DNA of 64,000 nt from Nocardia terpenica (GCF_013186535.1 NZ_JABMCZ010000001.1:248001-312000), one strand, 5' to 3'; shown: positions 51,285 to 60,986, counted from the stretch's first letter. Numbers and translations: made by a program. The notes: generated by a model not told the origin, from the letters alone.

Positions 51285-51782
51285 ATGACCGTTGCGGGCA
51301 TCGACCGAACCGTGTCCACCGGCGCGCTCGACGATGCCGACCGGCTCGGTGCACAGCTGATCCGATTCATGCGTGCGATCAACCGGGCCAAGACGCAACT
51401 GGCCAAGCACGGACCGGATGGTCTGGAGAAGCTGGCCTACGCCGTGCTGTTCTGCCTGGTACACGACGGGCCGCAGCGCACCGGCAAGCTAGCCGAACAG
51501 TTGCATGCCGAAATCTCCACCATCAGCAGGCAGTCGCGCACCCTGGTGGAGCACGGCCTGGTCGAACGCCGGGCCGATCCGATCGACGGCCGCGCCTGCG
51601 TGCTCGCCGCGACCGCCGAGGGCGAACGGGTCTTCGAGGAGAACCGGCGCCTGCGCAATCTCTGGATGGCCGAGATGCTGGCCGACTGGCCGGACACCGA
51701 CCGTTCCACGCTGATCGCCCTGCTCGATCGCCTCAACAGCAGCATCGAGTCCACCCCACCCCGACAAGTCGAACCGAGTTAG
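51285..51782 (+). CDS. MarR-family repressor of adjacent MFS exporter
   Basis: From ATG 51285 the protein has 165 residues with the MarR winged helix (LAEQLHAEISTISRQSRTLVEHGLVERRADPIDGRA). The MFS exporter gene starts 9 bases after its stop, so the two are one operon. The palindromes at 51230 are likely its operator. A drug-like or lipid ligand is the usual signal of such pairs. Confidence 0.87.
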   Translation: MTVAGIDRTVSTGALDDADRLGAQLIRFMRAINRAKTQLAKHGPDGLEKLAYAVLFCLVHDGPQRTGKLAEQLHAEISTISRQSRTLVEHGLVERRADPIDGRACVLAATAEGERVFEENRRLRNLWMAEMLADWPDTDRSTLIALLDRLNSSIESTPPRQVEPS

Positions 51783-51791
51783 GCCCATACC

Positions 51792-54362
51792 ATGACGAAA
51801 TCGATCACCGAGGCACCGGTGGCACAGCCGGAACGGGAGGCAGGTGCGGGTGCGCCACTGTCGCATCGGCAGATTCTGACCATCCTGTCCGGCCTGCTGC
51901 TGGGGATGTTCCTGGCCGCCCTGGACCAGAACATCGTGACCGTCGCGATCGTGCGGATCGCCAACAGCTTGCACGGCTTCGACCAGCAGGCATGGGCGAC
52001 CACCGCGTACCTGATCACCGCCACCATCAGCACGCCGCTGTACGGCAAGCTCGCCGACATCTACGGGCGGAAACCGTTCTATCTCACCGCGATCGCCCTC
52101 TTCGTCGTCGGTTCGGCCGCGTGCACCGCGGCCACCTCGATGTACGAGCTGGCCGGGTTCCGCGCCTTCCAGGGCCTGGGCGCCGGCGGCCTGATGTCGT
52201 TGGCGTTCACCATCATCGGCGATATCGTGCCGGCGCGGGAGCGGGTCCGCTACCAGGGCTACTTCATGATGGTGTTCGGCACCTCCACGGTGCTCGGGCC
52301 GGTGCTGGGCGGCTGGTTGTCCGGCTACGACCACCTGGGCGGCATCGAGGGCTGGCGCTGGGTGTTCCTGGTGAACGTGCCGATCGGCGTGGTCGCGCTG
52401 GCCGTGGTCGCCAAGGTGCTCAATGTGCCGCACCAGCGCCAGAACCATCGCGTGGACTGGTATGGGGCGCTGGCGCTCACGCTGTGCGTGGTGCCGCTGC
52501 TGATCGTCGCCGAACAGGGCCGCAGCTGGGGCTGGGGCTCGAACAGGGCCATCATCTGCTACGCCGTCGGCGCGGTCGGGCTGCTGCTGTTCGTCGCCGT
52601 GGAATATCTGATGAAAGACGCCGCGCTGATTCCGCTGCGGCTGTTCAAGAGCTCGACGTTCTCGATCACCATTCTGGGCGGCTTCATCGTCGGTATCGCG
52701 ATGTTCGGCGCGCTGTCGATGGTTCCGCTGTATCTGCAAGTGGTGCGCGGGTTCTCGCCCACCAAGTCGGGTCTGCTGATGCTGCCGCTGGTGGCGGGCA
52801 TCATGATCGGCTCGCAGCTCGCCGGGCAGATCACCCGGTTCACCGGCCGCTACAAATTCCTGCCGGTGGTCGGCACGGCCGTGATCGCCGCCGGCTCGGC
52901 GCTGTACGCGCAGGTGCATTTCGACAGCCCGCTGTGGCAGCCGCTGGTGTACAGCGGCGTGATCGGCTTCGGTCTCGGTGGCTGCATGCAGACGCTGATC
53001 ATCGCGGCCCAGAACGCCGGTCCCCGTTCGGATATGGGCGTGTCCACCGCGTCGGCCACCTTCTTCCGGCAGATGGGCGGCACGCTGGGTGTCGCGGTCT
53101 TCCTGACGATCCTGTTCAACCTGCTGCCGCATCGGATCGTCGACGCCTTCGGCGGTCAGCTGCCGCCGGGCTTCGACGCCGGCAAGCTGAGCCAGCTGCA
53201 GTCCAACACCAGCGGCATCGCGGCGCTGCCGACGCAGGTGCGCGAGCCCATCCTGGTCGGCTTCACCAACTCGCTGCACGGCGTGTTCTACGCCGCGGCG
53301 GGCGTGGCGGTGCTGGCCTGCCTCGTGCTGCTGTTCATGAAGGAGATTCCGCTGCAGGACGGTTCGCAACCACCGGCCGAGGCCGCCGCGGAACCGACGC
53401 CCGAGGAGAAGTGGACCGAGGAGCAGATGTGGGAGGGCGCCGCGCAGGCGCTCACCGAGCCGGAACCGGTGCTCGCGGGCGTGGGACGGCACGCGGTATC
53501 CGAACTCAACGGCAGCGCGGAACCCGCGCGGGCCATGGCGGTCTCGCAGCTGGCGGTGGTCGACTCCGCGGCCGGGTTCGCCGCGCCCGACGACGGGTAC
53601 CACACCGTCGGCGGGCGCATTCACCGCGAGGACGGCCATGCCGTGCCGGGCGCCGCGCTCACGCTGATCGACCAGCGCGGACACCAGGTTTCGCGGGCGA
53701 CCGGCGGCACCGACGGCAGCTATCGCATCGGCACGCCGGGGTCGGGCAGCTTCGTGCTGATCGTGTCGGCGAGCGGGCATCAGCCGGCGGCGGTGAACGT
53801 GCTGGTCGGCGACCGGCCACAGACGCTGGACCTGACCCTGCTGGGCTCGGGCGAGCTGTCGGGCGTGGTGCGGTCGGCCGCGCACGGCGACCCGCTGGCC
53901 GGTGCCACCGTCACGCTCACCGATCCGCGCGGCGAGGTGGTCGGTGCCGCGGTCACCGCCGCCGACGGCAGCTACGTGTGCCACGGCGTGGTGTCGGGCA
54001 CCTACACGCTGGTCGCGGTGGCCGACCACATGCGGCCCAGCGCAACGACATTGGTCGTGCCCGACAGCGGGCTGCTGCACTACGACATCGAGCTGGCGGC
54101 GATGGCGGTGCTGGCCGGATCGGCCTGGGCCGACGGCCGCATCGTGCCGGACGCGCAGGTGTCGGTGCTGGACGCCGACGGTGAACTGGTCGCCTCCGCC
54201 CGCACCGACGAGCAGGGACACTACGTCGTGAGCGATCTGCCCGCGGGGGACTACACCGTGGTGGCGCGCGGGTATCCGCCGGTGAGCAGCCGGGTCACCG
54301 TGTCGGGCGGGGAGGTCGAGCACGACGTGCGGCTCGGGTACGAGGAGTCGGCCTCGTCGTGA
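51792..54362 (+). CDS. DHA2-type MFS exporter fused to carboxypeptidase-regulatory-like domains
   Basis: This 856-residue protein begins with about 520 residues of a 14-helix drug:H+ antiporter (MFS DHA2; LDQNIVTVAIVRIANSLHGFDQ, motif A-like LYGKLADIYGRKPFY). Three Ig-like carboxypeptidase regulatory domains of about 80 residues each follow (GYHTVGGRIHREDGHAVPGAALTL..., ELSGVVRSAAHGDPLAGATVTL..., LAGSAWADGRIVPDAQVSVL...). The tail would lie outside the membrane. Such fusions are unusual for exporters. Substrates are unknown; cotranscription with MarR suggests inducible efflux. Confidence 0.87.
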   Translation: MTKSITEAPVAQPEREAGAGAPLSHRQILTILSGLLLGMFLAALDQNIVTVAIVRIANSLHGFDQQAWATTAYLITATISTPLYGKLADIYGRKPFYLTAIALFVVGSAACTAATSMYELAGFRAFQGLGAGGLMSLAFTIIGDIVPARERVRYQGYFMMVFGTSTVLGPVLGGWLSGYDHLGGIEGWRWVFLVNVPIGVVALAVVAKVLNVPHQRQNHRVDWYGALALTLCVVPLLIVAEQGRSWGWGSNRAIICYAVGAVGLLLFVAVEYLMKDAALIPLRLFKSSTFSITILGGFIVGIAMFGALSMVPLYLQVVRGFSPTKSGLLMLPLVAGIMIGSQLAGQITRFTGRYKFLPVVGTAVIAAGSALYAQVHFDSPLWQPLVYSGVIGFGLGGCMQTLIIAAQNAGPRSDMGVSTASATFFRQMGGTLGVAVFLTILFNLLPHRIVDAFGGQLPPGFDAGKLSQLQSNTSGIAALPTQVREPILVGFTNSLHGVFYAAAGVAVLACLVLLFMKEIPLQDGSQPPAEAAAEPTPEEKWTEEQMWEGAAQALTEPEPVLAGVGRHAVSELNGSAEPARAMAVSQLAVVDSAAGFAAPDDGYHTVGGRIHREDGHAVPGAALTLIDQRGHQVSRATGGTDGSYRIGTPGSGSFVLIVSASGHQPAAVNVLVGDRPQTLDLTLLGSGELSGVVRSAAHGDPLAGATVTLTDPRGEVVGAAVTAADGSYVCHGVVSGTYTLVAVADHMRPSATTLVVPDSGLLHYDIELAAMAVLAGSAWADGRIVPDAQVSVLDADGELVASARTDEQGHYVVSDLPAGDYTVVARGYPPVSSRVTVSGGEVEHDVRLGYEESASS

Positions 54363-54393
54363 TCGGCGCGGCGCTAGCGAAACAGGTAGTCCA

Positions 54394-55212
54394 ATGAGTG
54401 GTTTGACGGCACGTATTCACACCGCGGAGGGCTGGCCGGTACCGGAGGCCGTGCTGACGGTGACCGACCTGAGCGGGCGGCAGCTGGCCCGGGCGGGCGC
54501 CGATGCGACGGGCGCGGCCGATACCGGGCCGCTGCCGCCGGGCACGCACACCGCGGTGGTGACCGCGCCCGGTTTCCGGCCGATGGCGCAGGTGGTGCGG
54601 ATCGCGGCCGACGGGTCGGGGCGGCTGGGCGAGGTCACGCTGGCCCCCGAGGCGGGCGTGATCGACCTGCCGCCCGCGGGGCCGTGGACCATCGACCCGA
54701 TTCACTCCACGGTGGTGGCGACCGCGCGCCACCTCGGAATCGCCAGCGTGAAGGCGCGATTCGAGGTGGGCGGGCGGCTCGTCGTCGCCGACGGTTTCGA
54801 GCGGTCGACGGGCGTCGCGGAGATCAAGGCGGCCAGCATCGACACCGGGATCGGGATGCGCGACGACCATCTGCGCTCGGCCGACTTCCTCGATGTCGAG
54901 CGGTATCCGGTGATCACCTTCACCGGCAACGGATTTCGCCGCACCGGCGCCGACACCTGGGTGATGGCGGGCGAACTCACCCTGCACGGGCAGGTCCGCC
55001 CGATCGAGCTGGATGTCACCTACGGCGGCGTCGGGCCCGATCCGTGGGGCGGGGTGCGGGCCGCCTTCCACGCCGAAACCCTGCTGCGCCGTAGTGATTT
55101 CGCCATCGATTACAACGCGATGGTGCGCGCGGGGGTGGCCGCGGTGGGGACGACGGTGAAGATCGATCTGGATATCGAAGTGGTGCGGGGGGATCAGTTG
55201 CCGCAGTTCTAG
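54394..55212 (+). CDS. YceI-family protein with N-terminal carboxypeptidase-regulatory-like domain
   Basis: The 272-residue protein begins with an Ig-like regulatory domain (LTARIHTAEGWPVPEAVLTVTDLSGRQ, residues 1-75 or so). It continues with the YceI lipocalin-like barrel (GPWTIDPIHSTVVATARHLGIASVKARFEVGG..., SADFLDVERYPVITFTGNGF). YceI proteins bind polyprenoids or other lipids. The shared regulatory domain and the 31-bp distance to the MFS gene suggest that they act together in export or envelope lipid handling. Confidence 0.85.
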   Translation: MSGLTARIHTAEGWPVPEAVLTVTDLSGRQLARAGADATGAADTGPLPPGTHTAVVTAPGFRPMAQVVRIAADGSGRLGEVTLAPEAGVIDLPPAGPWTIDPIHSTVVATARHLGIASVKARFEVGGRLVVADGFERSTGVAEIKAASIDTGIGMRDDHLRSADFLDVERYPVITFTGNGFRRTGADTWVMAGELTLHGQVRPIELDVTYGGVGPDPWGGVRAAFHAETLLRRSDFAIDYNAMVRAGVAAVGTTVKIDLDIEVVRGDQLPQF

Positions 55213-55214
55213 GT

Positions 55215-55547
55215 TCAGTGGGCCGGGACGAGTTGGCCGTCGGGGTCGTGGGACGGCTCGTCGCGGTCGGCTATGCGGGTGTAGAGGCGGATCAGGGCCC
55301 GTTCCACGTCGATGCCGAGTTCGGTGGCGCGCAGGGCGGCCAGTTCGAAGGCCAGGCGGTTGTCCACCAGGCGGGGATCGCTGAGGGTCTCGTCGAGCAC
55401 CATGCCGCTGAGCGCCTGCTCGCGGGTCAGTGGGAGTTCCGGCAACCAGCTGAGTGTCCAGTAGCCGCCGGTCGCGGTCGGTAGGTACTGTGCGAATTCG
55501 GGAGTGACGTCGCTGGTGATCAACCAGGCGGTGCTGTCGAGTGCCAT
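55215..55547 (-). CDS. hypothetical protein
   Basis: This 110-residue product, ATG at 55547, is mostly helical (TREQALSGMVLDETLSDPRLVDNRLAFELAALRATELGIDVERALIRLYTRIADRDE) with an acidic tail. It converges on the YceI gene with a 2-base gap. A GCTCT/AGAGC palindrome (55609-55622) lies about 60 bp upstream of its start. No known domain is recognised. Confidence 0.5.
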   Translation of the reverse strand: MALDSTAWLITSDVTPEFAQYLPTATGGYWTLSWLPELPLTREQALSGMVLDETLSDPRLVDNRLAFELAALRATELGIDVERALIRLYTRIADRDEPSHDPDGQLVPAH

Positions 55548-55986
55548 GAGTGTTGCTCTCGGTGAGTGGGTACTTCTGCGCCTCGTCGGTCGTTCACTCC
55601 GCCCGATGCGCTCTGTAGAGCGAGTGGCTATGTCTAAATGCTATGTAGCGCCTCATCGGGCTGTCAACTAAGCATTGCCGATATCTTGTGCCGCTCTTAC
55701 GACTTGAATGATTTTATTTAGTCCTGTTTGACACATATTGTCGAGATTGTGTGCCGAATGTGGTGTATGTGCTTGCGGATGGTGTTGCAGCGCAGCGGAT
55801 TCGGCAGATTTTCCGGCATGATCGGTGCCTTGTGCGGTCGTCGAAGGGGGAGTAGAAGGAGATGGGGAGCAGGGTTCCGGCGTGGCGATCCCGCCGAGCC
55901 ACTCCGAATGACACAGTGTGATTAGGATTCCGCACGGTGACACCGGCTGTGCAGGAATGGATCCAGGAGATGAGGGGAGGCGCGGC
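55548..55986. other. AT-rich intergenic region with small palindromes
   Basis: This 439-bp region between divergent genes is less GC-rich than most of the window, especially 55620-55760. It contains CGCTCT/AGAGCG arms at 55609-55622 and a TTGACA hexamer at 55728. No credible gene was found; several promoters may lie here. Confidence 0.45.
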
Positions 55987-57033
55987 ATGGCAGGCTCGAC
56001 GCCCGACGGCGAGCGGATCGGGGACCTCGTCCGCCGGCTTCGCATAGAGCGTGGCTATACGCAGGCGGCACTCGCGAAAAAGGCGGATTGCTCGCGCAGC
56101 CTCATCCAGCAGATCGAGAACGGCACCCGGGTTCCGCCGCTGCCGCTGCGCGAGCGCCTGAGCGCGGCGCTGGGCGAGGAGCTGCCCACCGCCGCCGTCG
56201 CCGACCCGGCCGCCGAGGTCAGCCACTACGACCTGCGCATGCGGTTCAATATCCTGCTCGGGAAGGATCCGCGGATCGTGGAGCGGGTGCTCGCCATCGC
56301 GCAGAGCGTGATCGACGCGGCGTCGGCCCGCGAGGAGATCGACCCGCTGCGTCAGATCGCCGATCGCCAGCTCGAGCGCGCCGAGGAGATCCTCGCGCAG
56401 ATTCCGTCGCGCAGCGCCACGGTGTGGGAGTGGAACACGGTCATCGACTGGCTCACCATTCTCGAGCAGGCCCAGCGTTCGGTGCGCGCCATCCACACCG
56501 CCGATCTGGGCACCATCGGCGGCGACGTCGGCGACGACTACCACGCCATGATCATCCGGCTCGCCGACGACGTCCACGAGCCGAAGGTCGACGTGCGCCG
56601 CATGTATGTGCTCGACCGCATCGAGGACGCCTGGTCCTACGACGAGAAGCTGTGGCGGCAGTCGCGATCCGGGGTGGAGAACGTGCTGGTCAAGCGCGAG
56701 CATGCGCGCAATGCGCAGAGCATGCTGGTGGTGGACGACCGGTACGTGTGCGTCGGGGAGTACGACTACTCGCGGCAGACCCGGGTCGCCACGCGCTTCT
56801 CGGCGCTGCGGCACGACGTGTCGTTCGCGGTGCGCCGCTTCGAGCGGCTGTACGAGCTGCGGCAGATGGGGTCGGCCATCGTGGTCAACGACTTGCTCGC
56901 GGATCCGTCGCTGGCCGAGCTCCGGGCGCTCGCCGAGGGCGATACCCGCGCCCGGTTCCGGGCGGCGTTGACGCGCGCCTGGAACGAGCTGCCCGCGCCC
57001 GGGCAGGCGCCGTGGGAGGTCGAGCGGCCGTGA
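55987..57033 (+). CDS. XRE-family regulator with unknown C-terminal domain
   Basis: From ATG 55987, after GGGGAGG, the protein has 348 residues. An N-terminal Cro/C1 HTH (IERGYTQAALAKKADCSRSLIQQIENGTR, about 23-51) is followed by helical sequence and then a domain with VRRMYVLDRIEDAWSYDEKLWRQ and MLVVDDRYVCVGEYDYSRQT. The domain resembles no regulator family recalled; it may be a phosphodiesterase-like sensor. The stop overlaps the start of the aminotransferase gene by 4 bp. Confidence 0.75.
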   Translation: MAGSTPDGERIGDLVRRLRIERGYTQAALAKKADCSRSLIQQIENGTRVPPLPLRERLSAALGEELPTAAVADPAAEVSHYDLRMRFNILLGKDPRIVERVLAIAQSVIDAASAREEIDPLRQIADRQLERAEEILAQIPSRSATVWEWNTVIDWLTILEQAQRSVRAIHTADLGTIGGDVGDDYHAMIIRLADDVHEPKVDVRRMYVLDRIEDAWSYDEKLWRQSRSGVENVLVKREHARNAQSMLVVDDRYVCVGEYDYSRQTRVATRFSALRHDVSFAVRRFERLYELRQMGSAIVVNDLLADPSLAELRALAEGDTRARFRAALTRAWNELPAPGQAPWEVERP

Positions 57034-58460
57034 GCTGCGGTTCGGTCGTCGAACGATCCGAGCTGACCGCGTTGACGCGGCGGTCCGAGGCGCGTAAACG
57101 CCTGGTGCGGCGCCATCTTCGGCTGCTCGGCGGGGATTTCGCGGGTATCGCCGGGCGGCGATACGAGGGGCTGCTCGACGTTTATCACGGCGAGACCGGG
57201 TTACGGATCGACCCGGCCGCGGCGGCGGCGCTGGAACGGGCGTGGCGGGAGATCCTGCGCGCCGACCCGCCGCCGGACTATCCGGCGGGCGCGGCCTACG
57301 ACAAGTGGCAGCCGCTGGTCCTGCGCGAACTGGCCGCCGAGCGGATGTTCGACCGGTTCTTCGCGCCCGCCGCCGGGGTGCCGGGGGTGCGGGTGCGCGC
57401 GGATGAGGTTGTGGTGTGCCCGTATTCGAGCACGGTGCTCTTGGAGGAGGCGGTCGCGACGCTGGCGCGCCCCGGCGGTGTGATCGTATGCCCCGAGGGC
57501 TTCTACAAGAGCGCGAGCATTCACGTCGAGAAGTGCGGGGCGCGCATCGTGACCTGCCCGGCCACCGTCGACGACGCGTTCGCCATCGATCCGGAGTCGC
57601 TGGCGCGCTGCCTGGCCGAGCATCGGGCGCGCGGCGACCTGTGCGGGGTGCTGCTGACGCTGCCCGGTAATCCGGTGGTGGCGCACTACTCCCGGCGTCA
57701 GATGGCGGCCATCGCCCGGGTGCTGGCCGCGGCCGAGGTGCCGATCATCTGCGATATGGCCTTCGATCGGATGCTCGCCGCGCACATTCCGATCGCCGCG
57801 ATGGCGGCCGACACCGCGCGCGGGCCGGTCCGGCTGTACGACCGGGTGCTGACCATCACCGGTAATTCGAAGGGGTACAACGCCGTCGGGCCGTGCAAGT
57901 TCGGGGCCGCGTGCACCGGCGACGCCGAATGGCTGGCCCGCATCCGGGAGCGGCTGACCGTCAGCTTCCAGCGCGAGAGCACCCACCTGGTGCGCGTGCT
58001 GCTGGAGAACACCCCCCGCACCTACTTCCGGCACAACCGGAAGATCATGCGCGAACAGCTCGATCGCGCCCTGGATCTGCTAGCGGGCATCAACCACCGC
58101 GCGGGCGCGAAACTGCTGCGGCCGTTGGGAAGTGCACAGGGCATGTTCCTCACGGTGTTACTCGATCCGGACCTGCTGGTGGCGGCCGGAGTGGGCAGCG
58201 GCGCCGAGCTGGAGGACCTGCTCCTGGCCGGGGCGGGCATCGATAGCGTGGCGCTGGATCGCACCGGGTCCTCGCGGCTCGGTGTGCGCCTGAATGTGCT
58301 GGCGCCGCGCAAGGCCCCGGGGTACGAGGACCGGGGGTTGCTCGAGGAGCTGTTCGATCGGCTGGACGAGCTGTTACGGGAGTTGGTTTCGGGGCGGGGC
58401 TATGCGGAGATTTTAGCCGCGCGGGGGCTGATGCCGCTGAATTCGAGTGTGGCGCAATGA
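57030..58460 (+). CDS. PLP-dependent aminotransferase class I/II-like enzyme
   Basis: The GTG at 57030 overlaps the regulator stop and gives 476 residues. Fold-type I features include VVVCPYSSTVLLEEAVATLARPGG and GVLLTLPGNPVVAHYSRRQ (Asn of the PLP pocket). The lysine segment is TITGNSKGYNAVGPCKFGAACT. The N-terminal extension (residues 1-70) is longer than in ordinary aminotransferases. It is coupled to an AlaDH/PNT-like gene. The amine substrate is unknown. Confidence 0.78.
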   Translation: MSCGSVVERSELTALTRRSEARKRLVRRHLRLLGGDFAGIAGRRYEGLLDVYHGETGLRIDPAAAAALERAWREILRADPPPDYPAGAAYDKWQPLVLRELAAERMFDRFFAPAAGVPGVRVRADEVVVCPYSSTVLLEEAVATLARPGGVIVCPEGFYKSASIHVEKCGARIVTCPATVDDAFAIDPESLARCLAEHRARGDLCGVLLTLPGNPVVAHYSRRQMAAIARVLAAAEVPIICDMAFDRMLAAHIPIAAMAADTARGPVRLYDRVLTITGNSKGYNAVGPCKFGAACTGDAEWLARIRERLTVSFQRESTHLVRVLLENTPRTYFRHNRKIMREQLDRALDLLAGINHRAGAKLLRPLGSAQGMFLTVLLDPDLLVAAGVGSGAELEDLLLAGAGIDSVALDRTGSSRLGVRLNVLAPRKAPGYEDRGLLEELFDRLDELLRELVSGRGYAEILAARGLMPLNSSVAQ

Positions 58461-59455
58461 TTGTCGGGGTGCTGCGGGAGACCGGGGTGAACGAGTCGCG
58501 GGTGGCGTTGGTTCCGGCCGATGCGCGTCGGTTGCGGAGCGCGGGGTGGACGGTCGTGGTCGAGCGCAATGCCGGTGGGGCGGTGGGGTTTACCGACGCG
58601 TCGTATGTTCGCGCGGGGGCTGTCGTAGTCGGCGATGCCGCCGCGGTCGTGGCGCGGGCCGATGTGGTGCTGTGGGTGAAACCTCCTCGGTACGACCTGG
58701 ATTCGATGCCGCTGCGGCCGGGGCAGATCCTGGTCGGCTTCCATGATCCGGTGCATCGCGGCGCGGAGCTCGCGCGCCTGTCCGCCCGGGGCGTGGTGTG
58801 TTTCGCCTACGAGCTCGCACCGCGCGACAGCGAGATCGACGCCCTCTCGGCCATGAGCCGGGTCGCGGGCGACGTCGCGTACCGGGCGGGGCGGGACCTG
58901 CTGGCCGACGACGTCCGGGAACGCCCGGTCCGCTCCCTCGTACTCGGTTGCGGCCCGGCCGGATTGGCGGCCGTCACCGCCGCGGTGGCACACGGCGACG
59001 AACCACCGACGGTCGTCGGCACCCGATCCGCGCAGGAAGAATCGGCGATCCGACACGGCGCCAAGCGCTTTCGCGCCTATCCGACCCACGCGAGCACGGC
59101 AATCCGCGACCTCATCGCCGCCGAGAAGTTCGACCTGGTCGTCTGCGCCGCAGCCCGCCGCGGCGAGCCCGCACCCGTCCTGATCGATTCCGCCGCCCTG
59201 GACGCCCTCGGCGCGGGCGGCGTAGTCGTCGACCTGGTCGCCAAGGCGGGCGGCAATTGCACCGCCACCCTCCCCGACCGAACCGTCCACCTACCCAACG
59301 GCGTCACGATCACCCACCGCTCCAACTACCCCTCCGACCGAGCCCACGAGGCCAGCCACGCCTACAGCACCGCCACCGCGGCAACCGTCCTGCGCCTGGG
59401 GCCGGAAGGATGGGGCAGGGGTCAGAGATGGGACAGGGCGGTGGTCAGGGCGTAG
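58457..59455 (+). CDS. AlaDH/PNT-family enzyme (alanine dehydrogenase/transhydrogenase-like)
   Basis: This 332-residue protein, ATG at 58457 within the previous stop, has the AlaDH/PNT N-terminal signature (MIVGVLRETGVNESRVALVPADARRL). The nucleotide-binding region VLGCGPAGLAAVTAAVAHG follows in its second domain. The length is less than AlaDH (about 370) and the end of the Rossmann domain is divergent. It may catalyse NAD-dependent oxidative deamination or a reductive amination linked to the aminotransferase. Confidence 0.75.
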   Translation: MIVGVLRETGVNESRVALVPADARRLRSAGWTVVVERNAGGAVGFTDASYVRAGAVVVGDAAAVVARADVVLWVKPPRYDLDSMPLRPGQILVGFHDPVHRGAELARLSARGVVCFAYELAPRDSEIDALSAMSRVAGDVAYRAGRDLLADDVRERPVRSLVLGCGPAGLAAVTAAVAHGDEPPTVVGTRSAQEESAIRHGAKRFRAYPTHASTAIRDLIAAEKFDLVVCAAARRGEPAPVLIDSAALDALGAGGVVVDLVAKAGGNCTATLPDRTVHLPNGVTITHRSNYPSDRAHEASHAYSTATAATVLRLGPEGWGRGQRWDRAVVRA

Positions 59456-60810
59456 CGGATTGCCTGTTCCATTTCGTCGAATTGGGATTGGTCGCAGATC
59501 AGGGGCGGGGCCAGTTGGATTACCGGTTCGGCGCGGTCGTCGGCGCGGCAGTGTAGGCCCGCTTCGAAGAGCTTTTCCGAGACTATGCCCTTGAGGATGT
59601 GGGTGGCTTCGGCGTCGGTGAACTTTTCCTTGGTTGCCTTGTCCTTCACCAGTTCTACCGCGTAGAAGTAGCCGGTGCCGCGGACGTCGCCGACGATCGG
59701 CAGGTCGTACAGCTTTTCCAGGGTGGCGCGGAACGCGGCCTCGTTTCGGCGGACGTGGTCGTAGAGGCCCTCGTTCTCCACGATGTCGAGGTTGGCCATG
59801 GCGACCGCGCACGACACCGGATGGCCGCCGTAGGTGGAGCCGTGCAGGAAGGTCTGGCCGTTGCGGAACGGCTCGAAGATGCGGTCGCTGACCATGACCG
59901 CGCCCAGCGGCGAATAGCCGGAGGTGAGGCCCTTGGCGGTGGTGATGATATCGGGCTGGTAGCCGAATTTCTTTGCGCCGAAATCGTATCCGAGGCGGCC
60001 GAAGGCACAGATCACCTCGTCGGAGACCAGCAGCACGTCGTGTCGGTCGCAGATCTCGCGCACCCGCTGGAAGTAGCCGGGCGGCGGCACGAAACAGCCG
60101 CCGGTGTTCTGCACCGGCTCCAGGAACACCGCGGCCACGGTGTCGGCGCCCTCGAAGAGAATGGCCTCCTCGATGCGGTCGGCGGCCCAGCGGCCGTACG
60201 CCTCGTAGTCGTCGACGTGCTCGGTGGCGCGGTAGAAGTTGGTGTGCGGCACCCGCATCGTGGACGGCACCAGCGGCTCGAAATCGGCCTTGGCGCCGGG
60301 GATTCCGGTGATCGACAGCGCGCCCATCGAGGTGCCGTGATACGCCAGCGAGCGGCTGATCACCTTGTGCTTGGTGGGGCGGCCGGTGGCCTTGAAATAC
60401 TGCCGGATCAGCTTCCACGCGGTCTCGACCGATTCGCCGCCGCTGACGGTGAAGAACACCCGGTTCAGGTCGCCGGGCGCGGCGTGGGCCAGTCGCTCGG
60501 CCAGCTCCAGCGCGGTCGGATGCGCGTAGCCCCACAGCGGGAAGTACGCCAACTCGCGGGTCTGGCGGGCCGCGGCCTCGGCCAGCTCCTCGCGCCCGTG
60601 ACCGACCTGCACGGCGAACAGGCCCGCGAGCCCGTCGAGGTAGCGCTTGCCGTGCGAATCCCACACGTAGGCGCCGTCGCCGCGGACGATGACCGGGACA
60701 TCGTCGCCGGTGATGCCGGTGTGCGGGGTGAAATGCATGAACAGGTGATCGCGGACGATCCGCCCGGCATCCTGGGTACTGAGATGTCGGGCGTCGGTAG
60801 TCGCAGTCAA
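59422..60810 (-). CDS. class III aminotransferase (putrescine/GABA-type omega-transaminase)
   Basis: The TTG at 60810, seven bases from GAGGAG, gives 462 residues. Class III motifs are GGESVETAWKLIRQYF, LLVSDEVICAFGRLGYDFG (Asp of PLP pocket) and the lysine segment TTAKGLTSGYSPLGAV. It probably moves an amino group from a diamine or omega-amino acid to pyruvate or 2-oxoglutarate. The nearby AsnC regulator and the aminobutyraldehyde dehydrogenase at 63348 support a polyamine/GABA route. The 3' end overlaps the convergent AlaDH-like gene by 34 bp. Confidence 0.85.
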   Translation of the reverse strand: MTATTDARHLSTQDAGRIVRDHLFMHFTPHTGITGDDVPVIVRGDGAYVWDSHGKRYLDGLAGLFAVQVGHGREELAEAAARQTRELAYFPLWGYAHPTALELAERLAHAAPGDLNRVFFTVSGGESVETAWKLIRQYFKATGRPTKHKVISRSLAYHGTSMGALSITGIPGAKADFEPLVPSTMRVPHTNFYRATEHVDDYEAYGRWAADRIEEAILFEGADTVAAVFLEPVQNTGGCFVPPPGYFQRVREICDRHDVLLVSDEVICAFGRLGYDFGAKKFGYQPDIITTAKGLTSGYSPLGAVMVSDRIFEPFRNGQTFLHGSTYGGHPVSCAVAMANLDIVENEGLYDHVRRNEAAFRATLEKLYDLPIVGDVRGTGYFYAVELVKDKATKEKFTDAEATHILKGIVSEKLFEAGLHCRADDRAEPVIQLAPPLICDQSQFDEMEQAIRYALTTALSHL

Positions 60811-60986
60811 GACGAGCTCCTCGCAGCGGGGATGGAAAGGACGGCCCGGGCAGTAGCCGCAGGGCGCCGACATGTCGGTTATCCCATACCGAGGGCGAGC
60901 GCGCAACTAAATCAGTTGCGTCGATGGGTCACGACTATCGAAAAATCGAGCCTTTCGGTGATCTAGCTACGGATTTCGTTGTCCGC

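Noticed and set aside
51489..54323. Long open frame opposite the MFS exporter
   Set aside because: It has a low-complexity His/Arg/Gly-rich composition typical of antisense of GC-rich genes and no domains.
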